Assembly: GCA_019694395.1 (NCBI GenBank)
Contig: JAIBCC010000029.1
Span: 1 to 64,000 of the forward strand
Direction: 5' to 3'
DNA from: Pyrinomonadaceae bacterium
GTDB taxonomy: Bacteria > Acidobacteriota > Blastocatellia > Pyrinomonadales > Pyrinomonadaceae
DNA length: 64,000 bases
Positions within the stretch are counted from its first letter, which is position 1, and each line of letters starts with the position of its first letter. A program made the translations under genes and the position numbers. Below are positions 23,745-31,942 of the stretch, one piece after another. Under the pieces are notes generated by a model. The model was not told the DNA's origin. It searched no databases and was given only the letters and a program-made list of their open reading frames with translations.

Positions 23745-25414
23745 CTTTCTGTAAAACTAAGTTTTATATTCGCTTTGCATTCTGCCGCGTCGTTAGTGCT
23801 GACTCCGACTGCTTTGATCGACTGGCTGATATTCTTTAATTTATCCGATGCCAAAAATTCCTCCAACATTTTATCCGCCCTTTTTTGACTGAGTTCGAAA
23901 TTTATTTTCTCAGTTCCGGTTAGATCAGCCTGTCCGCGAATTTCGATCTGTAAATTCTTTGACGAATCTGCCAAAAGTTCTAAATCTCTAATGAGTTCGG
24001 GAATTTTGGCGGCTTGTTTTTCCGTATAATCAACAGTATTGCAGACAAAATAAATGTTTTGCGATTCGATCTTGGCTTTGAGCGCGTCCTGTCCGAGTCT
24101 GAATTCATTAACTCCGGCGATTACCGGCGAAAGTTTTTTTGCATCAGCGATCCATTCATCCGAAACTTTGCCGTAAACCGTTAAAATTCCGTCTGCAAAA
24201 TTCAAAGCTGCGCCATTTGGCGGCTGCAAAATTTTATTTGCCCGCGCTAAAACAATTGACGGACTCAAATCCTGATACGGTTTCCAGTTTGATTCCACAT
24301 TTTCTTTTTTGAGATTATATTCGCCCAAAATTTCTTCGGGATTGACGGCTAAAGGATCACGTAATCCGCTGATCGAATCTTTGAACCAGCCGAGATTTTC
24401 CTGTGTGATTACAACTCCCGGCTCATTTTTTAAGCGGGTCAGATACGACGACCAACGCCAATAATCGAGAAAATAGATCGTGCCGAAAATTAAAATAAAA
24501 AGCAGTGCCGTAAAAGTTAAAATCCGTGCCGGAGTTAGAAGTTTTTTCTTTTTGGTTTCTTCGCTGTTTAATTGAAATTGCAGGCAGTTATCCAGCATCG
24601 GACGGCTTTTTTCAAATTTAGTTGTGTCGCCGTCAAAATTTTCGAATTCTTCGCGTTGGACAAATTGAATCGCTTCAATCGCTTCTTTGAAAATTTCGCG
24701 CAGTGTGAGCGGCGGATTTCCGCGAATGACTCCCGCCACAATTGCATCGGGACTGCGTTCGATCCAGACCGAAAGCTCGTTCAGTTTCAGAGAATCAAGC
24801 GTTGCATTTTCCGAATCTACGAACGAATCGTGAGCAAAATCCTGAATCGCGGTCAGCATTGCCGAAACCATATCGGCATCCTGCGAAACATTTTTTTGCG
24901 CGGAAACGTGCTGCAATAATCCGCCTGTTTCACGATGAATTAAAAAAACTTCTTCGACACGGTAGATCAGCGAATGCAGCAAGACGACTTCGGCGAAAGG
25001 TTTTCCGGTTTGCCACGCTTCAAAACGCCATTTCAATCCTTTGGGCGAAAAACTATTTTCCAGGGTTTGATTTAATGACTGAATCATTTGACTCAAAGCT
25101 TCGGAAATAGCTTTGCGAATCGTAGGTCCGATAGCAGGGAAGAGGGCTTCGGCTAAAACTTCCGGGTTACGGATGACGGATTGCCGGATATTTTCCTCGA
25201 CAATCGGCAGCGTCGCTTTGACCAATTGATTATTTTTTTGCGAACTTTTGGCAATGGCAGACGGCAATACTTCGCTGACCTCATCCGGTTGGACAATTAA
25301 TCGGCGGAGTTCAGACAAATCATTTTTTTCATTTGCCAAAGAATTAGATTCTAAATTATCCGGGGCAGTTGAAGAAATGTCGTCGTTTTCGACTTTTACC
25401 GTTTTCAATGACAT
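23741..25414 (-). CDS. OmpA-like protein with cytosolic longin/roadblock-like region
   Basis: 557 aa. Residues 1-145 are helical (KATLPIVEENIRQSVIRNPE). Residues ~150-255 (LIYRVEEVFLIHRETGGLL, MLTAIQDFAHDSF, LDSLKLNELSVWIER) read like a longin/roadblock fold, the domain that in MglB binds the small GTPase MglA. One membrane helix follows at ~298-317, then a BON-like stretch (ILTVYGKVSDEWIADAK) and a C-terminal OmpA peptidoglycan-binding domain (ELIRDLELLADSSKNLQIEI.., QKRADKMLEEFL). It would tie a cytosolic GTPase platform to the cell wall. The GTPase gene overlaps its end; a palindrome occupies the upstream gap. Confidence 0.75.
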   Translation of the reverse strand: MSLKTVKVENDDISSTAPDNLESNSLANEKNDLSELRRLIVQPDEVSEVLPSAIAKSSQKNNQLVKATLPIVEENIRQSVIRNPEVLAEALFPAIGPTIRKAISEALSQMIQSLNQTLENSFSPKGLKWRFEAWQTGKPFAEVVLLHSLIYRVEEVFLIHRETGGLLQHVSAQKNVSQDADMVSAMLTAIQDFAHDSFVDSENATLDSLKLNELSVWIERSPDAIVAGVIRGNPPLTLREIFKEAIEAIQFVQREEFENFDGDTTKFEKSRPMLDNCLQFQLNSEETKKKKLLTPARILTFTALLFILIFGTIYFLDYWRWSSYLTRLKNEPGVVITQENLGWFKDSISGLRDPLAVNPEEILGEYNLKKENVESNWKPYQDLSPSIVLARANKILQPPNGAALNFADGILTVYGKVSDEWIADAKKLSPVIAGVNEFRLGQDALKAKIESQNIYFVCNTVDYTEKQAAKIPELIRDLELLADSSKNLQIEIRGQADLTGTEKINFELSQKRADKMLEEFLASDKLKNISQSIKAVGVSTNDAAECKANIKLSFTER

Positions 25415-25422
25415 TTTTTTAG

Positions 25423-25508
25423 AGTCTCAAGACTCAAGTCTCAGAGTCGCAAGTCAGTTTGATAAACCCACGTTTTTGACCTGAGACTTGAGTCTTGAGA
25501 CTAAAGAC
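25423..25508. repeat. Intergenic palindrome, AGTCTCAAGACTC family
   Basis: agtctcaagactcaagtc... is matched by ..gacttgagtcttgagact. The element begins 9 bases upstream of the OmpA-like start and ends at the stop of the coiled-coil gene, so it fills the gap completely. Confidence 0.8.
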
Positions 25509-25509
25509 T

Positions 25510-26064
25510 TTATTCAATCGGTATTTTGAAATCGTTGGTCAAACGCATCGCCATTTCGGTAAAAATATTTGCAATGGCAGTGCGGTCGGCTTTATCTTCG
25601 CGGATTTCATTTGATTCGCGTTCAAGTTTATCCAACGCATCGGTATGACGTTTTTGAATTTCTTCGGATAAATTTTTGGATTGAGTCAGTAATTGTTGAC
25701 GAAATTCGCTTTCGCTTTTTACTGCCTGTTCATTGATCTGGGTAACTTTACGGTCAAAATTATGCGAAAGTTCTTTCAGATCATTGCCCAAATCTTTAGT
25801 GGCATCAATCCGCGCATTTTGTTCGCTTAACAACCGGTCGGTCAAGGATTTGACTTCGCTTTTGATAAAATCCTCGAGCGTGTCGAGTTTTTTACGCGTT
25901 TCTTCCCGCATATCAGCTACGTCTTTGATCAAACGTTCTTCGAGGCGGGAAAATCTGCGATCAAAATCGCGGGCTTGTGAACCAAAGAGAATATCTCTGA
26001 TCTTGTCTATGTTTCCATCTTCCTGAGCGTCGGAAGGGGCATTTTTCTTTATTTCAGCTTTCAT
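25510..26064 (-). CDS. Coiled-coil protein of the GTPase operon, 184 aa
   Basis: Almost the entire sequence is charged heptad-like helix (FDRRFSRLEERLIKDVADMR, DLGNDLKELSHNFDRKVTQI, LDKLERESNEIREDK), ending IFTEMAMRLTNDFKIPIE. No signal, no membrane helix, no cysteines. GGAGAT lies 7 bases before the ATG. It stands between the kinase and OmpA-like genes and may act as scaffold between kinase, GTPase and membrane protein. Family not recognised. Confidence 0.75.
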   Translation of the reverse strand: MKAEIKKNAPSDAQEDGNIDKIRDILFGSQARDFDRRFSRLEERLIKDVADMREETRKKLDTLEDFIKSEVKSLTDRLLSEQNARIDATKDLGNDLKELSHNFDRKVTQINEQAVKSESEFRQQLLTQSKNLSEEIQKRHTDALDKLERESNEIREDKADRTAIANIFTEMAMRLTNDFKIPIE

Positions 26065-26079
26065 AATAAATCTCCAGCA

Positions 26080-28050
26080 TTAGAAGAGATGTGAAACTTT
26101 TGTTTTTAACTCTGTAAACTCCTGTAAAATTTGGTTAATGATATTTTCTATTTCTGAAAAATTTTGTTTTCTAACTTCGTCTTCAAGTTCTGTAAACTGC
26201 TGAAACAAATGATTAACTCCCATATTACCGCTGCTGCCTTTTAAAGAGTGGGCTTTGAGCCTGATCAACTCAAGGTTTTTCTCTTCAAAAGCCTTTTGCA
26301 GTGCAGAAAGTTCTGTTTCAGTATGGTTTAAATAAATTTTCAGCATCTCTTTGACGAAATTTTGCTCTCCGCGAGATTCTATCTCTAAAAGATTTTGTAG
26401 AATCTTCTGGTCGAGTATTTCGGCAAACGGATGATAACCGATATTGGTTTTTACGCCAATCGTTTGGGGGGGCAGTTTGTATTGCAGATGCTTATTGAGC
26501 GTGGCAGCCAGAACTTCGATTTTCATCGGCTTTACCAGATAATCGTCCATTCCGGCTTGGAAACAGTTTTCCCGTTCCTCAACCGTGACGCTCGCTGTCA
26601 TCGCTACTATCTTAATATTTTTTTTCTCATTTTCAAATAGCCTAATTTGACGAGTGGTTTCAAAGCCATCCATTTCAGGCATTCTGCAATCCATTAAAAT
26701 CAGGTCAAATGGCTTCTTTTTCAATAGTTTAAGCGCTTCTAATCCATTTTTGGCAAGGCTTGCGGAAATACCAAGCTGACGTAATCTTCCGAGCGCAACT
26801 TCCTGATTAATCGGATTATCTTCGACCACTAAAATTTTGGGCTTGGATTTTTTTGAGGTTTGCCGTGGGCTTGGTTTTATTTTCTCTAAATCAACCCAAA
26901 GTCCGCCTTCGATGCTGAGACTTGGCTCAAATCTTGCCGTGAACCAAAAAGATGTTCCTTTGCCGGTATCGCTTTCAACTCCAATTTTACCGCCCATCAT
27001 TTGCACAAGCTGTTTAGAGATTGCCAAACCTAAACCGGTTCCGCCAAATTTTCTGGTCGTTGAAACATCGCCCTGCATAAACGGCTCAAAGATTTTGGCT
27101 TGTTTTTCTTTTTCAATTCCGATTCCGGTATCAGTGATCTCAAATCTAAAAAGTCCGTCAGCCTGAGATTTTAGTTTGATGCAAACCTCTCCGTTTTCAG
27201 TGAATTTGACGGCATTGCTCACCAGATTATTCAAAATCTGATGCAATCGTCCGGCATCGCCTTTGACGGTATTTATTATTTCTTTTTCGATTTCGGATTT
27301 TAATTTGATTCGTTTTTTTATTGCCTCAGGCTCAAATAATTGAATAGTTTCCTCAACAACTTTGGCGAGATCAAAATCAATTACATCAAGTTCTAATTTT
27401 TGGGCTTCGATCTTTGAAAAATCTAAAATATCGTTGACAATTCCAAGCAATAAATTACTGCTTGATTTGAGCGTTTCAAGATATTTGGTTTGTTCTGCGT
27501 TGAGCGGCGTTTGGTCAAGTAATTCGGTAATGCCGATAATGCCGTTCAGCGGTGTGCGGATTTCGTGGCTCATATTAGCCAGAAAATTTGCTTTGATCCG
27601 AGCCGATTCGAGTGCGGCATCGCGGGCTTTGGCAACTGCTTCTTCCAGATCCCGTCTTTCGGTAATATCCTGAAAAGTTATAATGGCAGCAACAATTTCG
27701 TCATTTTCCCGCAGGGGAACGCAAATATATTCAACCCACAGAGTTGTTTGATCCCGACGATAAAATGTTTCGGTATTAACATGAGTTATTTCGCCTTCTA
27801 TCAGCGCAAATTGAACCGGGCAAACAATGGCATCTTCTTCGGATTGATTTATTTTAGGTTCCAAACCAAACAAAACTTCATATCTTTGTCCGATTAATTT
27901 ATCAGTATCCCAACCTAAAATTCGACCGGCGGCAGGATTGACAAAGGATATTTGTTTTTCCTGATTTATGACGCAAATGCCTTCATTAATAGATTGCACA
28001 ATTTGATTCTGCCAATTTTTCTTTTCCAATTCAGGGGCATTACTTACCAT
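26080..28050 (-). CDS. Hybrid sensor histidine kinase (PAS-HisKA-HATPase-REC-HPt)
   Basis: 656 aa, no membrane helix, so cytosolic. PAS at ~12-130 (GICVINQEKQISFVNPA, GWDTDKLIG), HisKA with SHEIRTPLNG (His162), HATPase with N-box and G1/G2 (ILNNLVSNAVKFTENGEV, DTGIGI, GGTGLGLAIS), REC with phospho-Asp in DLILMDCRMPEMDG, and HPt at the end with phospho-His in KAHSLKGSSGNMG. A phosphorelay is therefore complete in one chain; it could pass phosphate to the REC of the upstream sigma-54 activator. A TATAAT-like -10 (near 28070 on the minus strand) may give the gene its own promoter just after the RNA terminator. Confidence 0.9.
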   Translation of the reverse strand: MVSNAPELEKKNWQNQIVQSINEGICVINQEKQISFVNPAAGRILGWDTDKLIGQRYEVLFGLEPKINQSEEDAIVCPVQFALIEGEITHVNTETFYRRDQTTLWVEYICVPLRENDEIVAAIITFQDITERRDLEEAVAKARDAALESARIKANFLANMSHEIRTPLNGIIGITELLDQTPLNAEQTKYLETLKSSSNLLLGIVNDILDFSKIEAQKLELDVIDFDLAKVVEETIQLFEPEAIKKRIKLKSEIEKEIINTVKGDAGRLHQILNNLVSNAVKFTENGEVCIKLKSQADGLFRFEITDTGIGIEKEKQAKIFEPFMQGDVSTTRKFGGTGLGLAISKQLVQMMGGKIGVESDTGKGTSFWFTARFEPSLSIEGGLWVDLEKIKPSPRQTSKKSKPKILVVEDNPINQEVALGRLRQLGISASLAKNGLEALKLLKKKPFDLILMDCRMPEMDGFETTRQIRLFENEKKNIKIVAMTASVTVEERENCFQAGMDDYLVKPMKIEVLAATLNKHLQYKLPPQTIGVKTNIGYHPFAEILDQKILQNLLEIESRGEQNFVKEMLKIYLNHTETELSALQKAFEEKNLELIRLKAHSLKGSSGNMGVNHLFQQFTELEDEVRKQNFSEIENIINQILQEFTELKTKVSHLF

Positions 28051-28090
28051 AATTTAAGAATAAATTTATTGGATTATAATGATTTAAACT

Positions 28091-28120
28091 GAAAAAGGCG
28101 AGATACTACACATCTCACCT
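28091..28120 (-). terminator. Intrinsic terminator at the end of the candidate RNA
   Basis: AGGTGAGAT pairs with ATCTCGCCT (one G-U) around a 7-base loop on the minus strand, followed by TTTTTC. It stands 41 bases before the kinase start. Confidence 0.8.
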
Positions 28121-28369
28121 TACGATTAAAACTCAGTCTTGAAGGGTCCTTCCAAGACTGAGCCGCGGTCTGTGGGCTACCCCCGTCCCCACTCTCCGCA
28201 TTTGAGAAAAAGGACAGGCTTTTCAACCTGTCCATAGTTTGAGTGACTGCCCCCATTCATTCAAACTAAATTTTTCTTTTAGAATCAGACAATCTTTTGG
28301 TGGGGATGAATCATTAATGATAACTCCCTGCCCCCTGGGTAATTTCAAATCGGAATCTTTCCCCACCTG
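28091..28369 (-). ncRNA. Candidate sigma-54-dependent small RNA with three GGGGGYAG motifs
   Basis: From about 12 bases after the -12 element to the terminator, roughly 280 nt on the minus strand. Pairings: GGTGGGGA (28367-28360) with TCCCCACC (28306-28299); AGTTTGA/TCAAACT arms at 28261-28267/28236-28242; GGACAGG/CCTGTCC at 28212-28233; a 10-bp stem CTCAGTCTTG/CAAGACTGAG at 28132-28162 whose loop shows AAGGACC. The motif GGGGGCAG or GGGGGTAG occurs at 28335-28328, 28254-28247 and 28184-28177, mostly in predicted loops. No ORF of good quality fits. It may equally be a structured leader. Confidence 0.6.
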
Positions 28370-28380
28370 GAATTAGGTAA

Positions 28381-28396
28381 TACAAAACCTGTGCCA
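28381..28396 (-). promoter_or_regulatory. Sigma-54 promoter (-24/-12)
   Basis: On the minus strand TGGCAC (28396-28391), five bases, TTGTA (28385-28381) match the consensus TGGCAC-N5-TTGCA closely with correct GG-to-TG spacing. It lies 137 bases downstream of a gene for a sigma-54 activator and has tandem palindromes 70-140 bases upstream, as enhancer-dependent promoters do. Confidence 0.75.
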
Positions 28397-28410
28397 AAAC
28401 TCAGGTTTTT

Positions 28411-28445
28411 TATAAAAAAATATAAAGCCCGAAAATACAGGGCTT
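28411..28445 (-). terminator. Intrinsic terminator of the sigma-54 activator gene
   Basis: AAGCCC pairs with GGGCTT on the minus strand around an 8-9 base loop, followed by TATATTTTTTT. About 90 bases beyond the stop codon. Confidence 0.75.
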
Positions 28446-28468
28446 AGCGTATCAGAGATTTTGTTCTT

Positions 28469-28538
28469 GTCTGACATATTTTCCCAATACTGACAAAATG
28501 TCAGTATGTTTTTTCAATTGTCGGACAAAATGTCAGTC
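28469..28538. promoter_or_regulatory. Three TGTC/GACA palindromes, upstream activating sites
   Basis: tgtctgaca at 28469-28477; a perfect 19-base inverted repeat tactgacaaaatgtcagta at 28488-28506; and ggacaaaatgtcagtc at 28523-28538, which overlaps the stop codon of the activator gene. The second and third share gacaaaatgtcag, spaced 36 bp. They are placed like enhancer sites for the -24/-12 promoter; the adjacent activator is the natural candidate. Confidence 0.65.
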
Positions 28539-29897
28539 TTCTAAATTTAATTCTTTTAATTTGCGGTAAAGAGTGCGGGAAGTAATTCCTAAAATCGAAG
28601 CGGCTTTTTCACGTTTTCCTCCGACCGCCTTTAAGACTCGCTGAATATGTTGTTTTTCGATTTCCTCAAGCGGCAAAAGTTCAACAGCTACAGGATTTGG
28701 AGCAAAAGATTCGTGTTTGAGAGCGTCATTCAATTCGTAGATTTCTTCGATAAAATCATCTTGGGAAAGGACGATCGCTCTTTCAATCGTATTGCGTAAT
28801 TCACGGATATTCCCATACCAATTGTGGTTGAGCAAAGTTTCAATGGCGAAGTTTGAAAAAATCAGGCGCGGACGATTAAAACGGATTCGTAAATCCGCCA
28901 AAAAAGTTTCAATTAAAGTGGGAATATCTTCTTTTCGTTTACGCAGCGGCGGGAGATGAAAGGAAATAACATTAAGGCGATAATACAAATCGGCACGAAA
29001 GGTTTTGTTGCGGACATCTTCTTCGAGCGGACGATTGGTCGCGGCAATGACTCGCACATTTGCTTTGCGGTCACGGGTTGCACCGACTCTGCGAAAATTT
29101 CCGTTTTCAAGAAAATGCAGCAGTTTTACCTGCATCAGAAGCGGCATTTCACCGATTTCATCCAGAAAAAGGGTGGAACCTTCGGCTGATTCGATCAAGC
29201 CTATTTTTTGTGCAGATGCGCCGGTAAATGCGCCTTTTTCGTGTCCAAAAAATTCGGATTCAAAAAGATTTTCAGGCAAGGCTCCGCAATTGACCGAAAG
29301 AAAAGGTAATTCAGCACGTCCGCTGTTGGCGTGGATCCAACGTGCCAGAACATCTTTTCCCGTTCCCGATTCACCTCTAATTAAAAGAGTCGTATCGGTT
29401 TTAGCCACGATTTTTGCCTGAGCAAATATCTTTTTCATTTCCGGACTTTGGTGAACAGGCTCGGTGATCGAAATACCGCTTTGCGAACGAACAACCGCTT
29501 TCAAAAGTTGATTTTGTTTAATTAAGCTGCGTCGTTCAGTGGCTTTGTGAATGATGGCTTCGATCAGTTGAGGATCGGCAGGTTTAGTAATGTAGTCGGC
29601 AGCTCCACGCCGCATTGCCTCAATTCCGGTCTGTAAACTACTGTCTGCAGTCAGCATAATAACTTCGGGGGCATCTTCGTTTTGCCGAATGGTCGTGAGA
29701 ATTTCCAGACCTGATATTTCGGGCAGATTTACATCCAACAAAACGACCTCAAAGTCCTCTTCGCTGAGGGCGTTGAGAACTCCCTGTCCGTCTGCCACGG
29801 TTGAAATTTCAAAATCATCAGCCGAAAGCTGAAGCGGCAGAAGTTTTCGCAAAATGGGGTCATCATCTGCCAATAGAACTCTGATTAATTGTTTCAT
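28533..29897 (-). CDS. NtrC-type sigma-54-dependent response regulator
   Basis: 454 aa from the ATG at 29897; an in-frame extension of 18 codons is unlikely to be used. REC domain ~5-118 (LLADDDPILRKLL, VVLLDVNLPEISG), AAA+ core with Walker A GESGTGKD, the sigma-54 contact loop GAFTGA, and Walker B GSTLFLDEIGEMP, then a Fis-type HTH (REKAASILGITSRTLYRKLK). It should activate enhancer-dependent promoters when phosphorylated. The palindrome cluster overlapping its stop codon and a -24/-12 promoter just downstream are likely targets. The hybrid kinase encoded next on the same strand is a plausible partner. Confidence 0.93.
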   Translation of the reverse strand: MKQLIRVLLADDDPILRKLLPLQLSADDFEISTVADGQGVLNALSEEDFEVVLLDVNLPEISGLEILTTIRQNEDAPEVIMLTADSSLQTGIEAMRRGAADYITKPADPQLIEAIIHKATERRSLIKQNQLLKAVVRSQSGISITEPVHQSPEMKKIFAQAKIVAKTDTTLLIRGESGTGKDVLARWIHANSGRAELPFLSVNCGALPENLFESEFFGHEKGAFTGASAQKIGLIESAEGSTLFLDEIGEMPLLMQVKLLHFLENGNFRRVGATRDRKANVRVIAATNRPLEEDVRNKTFRADLYYRLNVISFHLPPLRKRKEDIPTLIETFLADLRIRFNRPRLIFSNFAIETLLNHNWYGNIRELRNTIERAIVLSQDDFIEEIYELNDALKHESFAPNPVAVELLPLEEIEKQHIQRVLKAVGGKREKAASILGITSRTLYRKLKELNLED

Positions 29898-30027
29898 AGT
29901 AACAATTGCGGGGGGATAACAGTAAATTAAAAGCAAAAAGACAAAAGTCAAAAATGCCTTTAAAGTATTGTCGTTTCAATAATAGGTGAAAAATTAGAAA
30001 AGTAAAAGAGGGAAAAGTTATCGGAGT

Positions 30028-30234
30028 TTATTTGGGTTCGTTTTTGAAAAAATCTTCGGGCAACTGTTCGCCGTAGGTGCGAAAATAGAGTTGTTTTTTG
30101 AATTCCTGTTCGGAAAGATCCTTGGGGAGAGAAGCAATGATAGCTTTTCGGCAGGCGGCAAACATGGATGAAGCAAATCGTGCACGTTCCTGAGGCGTTT
30201 TCTTCATCCATAATTCATTTTGCAGTTCTTCCAT
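30028..30234 (-). CDS. Small partner protein of nucleotidyltransferase, 68 aa
   Basis: Reads MEELQNELWMKKTPQERARF then ASSMFAACRKAIIASLPKDL, ending in FRTYGEQLPEDFFKNEPK: a soluble helical protein. The ATG at 30234 directly follows the stop of the upstream gene (TAATATG); an ATG 24 bases earlier would overlap it. The pairing of nucleotidyltransferase-like and small helical protein resembles a toxin-antitoxin or regulatory couple, but the family is not recognised with certainty. Confidence 0.6.
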   Translation of the reverse strand: MEELQNELWMKKTPQERARFASSMFAACRKAIIASLPKDLSEQEFKKQLYFRTYGEQLPEDFFKNEPK

Positions 30235-30235
30235 A

Positions 30236-30820
30236 TTACGAGTCGTATCCATCAACATAGTTTTTCTCCAAAAGTCTTACACATTCTTGAAAAATTTCTT
30301 TTAATCCTAATTTTTCAACCCAAAAATCTACATACTCTTCGTCATAACCATTACGAATAATGCTGGCAACATCTCGCATTTGCATTTCTGATTTACTTGT
30401 TTTTGCCCAATTTAATTTGGAAATAATTAAATCTTCTTTGCTGATAATCCAAACTTCAAAATCTCCTGAATAGTTGACTTTCTTCTTTCTGGAAAAAGCC
30501 TTGAGGTTAAATTCATCATTTTTCCGAATAATGCAATCAATTTTTATAATGGTTTGCTGATTGAGAACGTTAAATATCTTGTTTCTGGAAATTGCGTCTC
30601 TGACTCGATTGTGCGGAACGTAATAATCGCCCTCAAATGCTCTGATAAATCTGTCTGCATCTTTTACAGAAAGTTCGATAATAACATCAATATCAGTGGT
30701 TGTTCTTGGAATCGCATAGTGAACAAGTGCCATTGATATATAGTCAATTCCAAGATTTTCTAACCTTTCCGAACAGTCTTTGAGAACGCTGTTTTGTTCT
30801 TCTCTGTCAAGCGGTTTCAT
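30236..30820 (-). CDS. Nucleotidyltransferase-fold protein (DUF6036-like), degenerate active site
   Basis: 194 aa. The pattern IDYISMALVHYAIPRTTTDI, DVIIEL and later KIDCIIRK is that of minimal nucleotidyltransferases of the DUF6036/AbiEii type. The usual G-S-x-A...G-x-x-R stretch before T-x-D-I-D is shortened by about three residues here and lacks the Gly-Ser, whereas D-x-D (TDIDV) and the distal KID are kept. Activity may be lost or changed. It is AT-rich relative to lgt upstream, and overlaps lgt by 14 bases. Confidence 0.65.
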   Translation of the reverse strand: MKPLDREEQNSVLKDCSERLENLGIDYISMALVHYAIPRTTTDIDVIIELSVKDADRFIRAFEGDYYVPHNRVRDAISRNKIFNVLNQQTIIKIDCIIRKNDEFNLKAFSRKKKVNYSGDFEVWIISKEDLIISKLNWAKTSKSEMQMRDVASIIRNGYDEEYVDFWVEKLGLKEIFQECVRLLEKNYVDGYDS

Positions 30821-31628
30821 AATTTTTAGAGTTCGCTCTCAACCGCAAGAACAAAAAGATGACGGCAATTACAGCAACCAATAAACTAATTATCTGTGAG
30901 GTGGAAAGTCCGGTTAAATCGCCTAATCCCAATAAATTACCGCGCGGATCATCACGGAAGAACTCAATCGTGAAGCGAATCAGCGGGTAAAAGATCATAT
31001 ACATTATCAGAATTTGCCCGTTGAATTTTTTGCGGCTATGAAAATAATACAAAATCCCAAAGACTGCCAGCATTGCAAAAGATTCATAAAGCTGAACCGG
31101 ATGCAGATGAAGAGGTGCGCCGGTTGAATCATAGATCGGAACGCCTGTGTATTCGTGACCAAGCTCGCTGAACTGCACTCCCCACGGCAAATTTGTGGCT
31201 TTTCCCCAACAGCATCCGGCGGCATTGCAGCCTTGACGACCGAAAAACTGTCCGAGTGCAACTGCGGGAGCAAAAGCATCGGCAACTTTCCAAAAATTGA
31301 GCCGGTAAAAATACATCAAAAGGGCAACGGTCAATAGTCCGCCGATAAATCCGCCGTAATAGACTCCGCCGCTGCGCAAAAAATCCAGTGAGAAAATATT
31401 CCAAAGATTATGATTGTAGTTTTCGTCCACGAACAGCATCAGGATTTTTGAACCCATCAGACCGCCTAACAGCGTCCATAAACCAAGGTCGAAAACCCGG
31501 TCACGATTAATTCCGTCTCGTGCGGCGAGGCGTGAAGCAACAAAAAGCGCAAGAAACATTCCTGTCGCTAACATTATGCCGTAAGTGGTAACAGGGAAAT
31601 TACCAATGCGAATGATTTCTGGAAACAT
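30807..31628 (-). CDS. lgt: Prolipoprotein diacylglyceryl transferase
   Basis: 273 aa with seven membrane helices. Lgt signature GQFFGRQGCNAAGCCWGKAT is near residue 145 with the essential Arg and Gly-rich loop; GGLMGSKILMLF, SGGVYYGGFIGGL and HPVQLYESFAML are all conserved. It transfers diacylglycerol from phosphatidylglycerol to the lipobox Cys of prolipoproteins. lspA lies about 1.9 kb away on the same strand. The product would process the small lipoproteins encoded in this window. Confidence 0.97.
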   Translation of the reverse strand: MFPEIIRIGNFPVTTYGIMLATGMFLALFVASRLAARDGINRDRVFDLGLWTLLGGLMGSKILMLFVDENYNHNLWNIFSLDFLRSGGVYYGGFIGGLLTVALLMYFYRLNFWKVADAFAPAVALGQFFGRQGCNAAGCCWGKATNLPWGVQFSELGHEYTGVPIYDSTGAPLHLHPVQLYESFAMLAVFGILYYFHSRKKFNGQILIMYMIFYPLIRFTIEFFRDDPRGNLLGLGDLTGLSTSQIISLLVAVIAVIFLFLRLRANSKNYETA

Positions 31629-31942
31629 TAAAAATACCTACAGTTACCAAATATATACAGGAGCCTATTCAGCTTATTCCCGATTTAGTTTACCATTCCT
31701 ATTTTTTATTTTCTAACCTTAAGATAATTTATGCCAATAGAGCTTAAGGCTGAAGTCGAGGGGAGAGATATTTCATTAAAATAAAAAAACTTTTTATGTT
31801 AAATATCGGCAATTTACGATAAAATAGATAATAACCATTATTTTGTATATTATTCGTCGGCTTATTTGAGTTGGTTTATTCATAACCTATTGAAAACTTG
31901 TTATTTAATTCCTGCAATTATATTTGAAAGGAGAATAAAAAT
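31629..31942. other. Intergenic region, nothing notable
   Basis: Gap of 314 bases between divergent genes, AT-rich. Only the AAAGGAG site at about 31928-31934 for the next gene is recognised. Confidence 0.5.

Noticed and set aside
28074..28256. 60-residue ORF on the minus strand inside the candidate RNA
   Set aside because: No Shine-Dalgarno, overlaps strong hairpins and the terminator, and does not resemble any protein.
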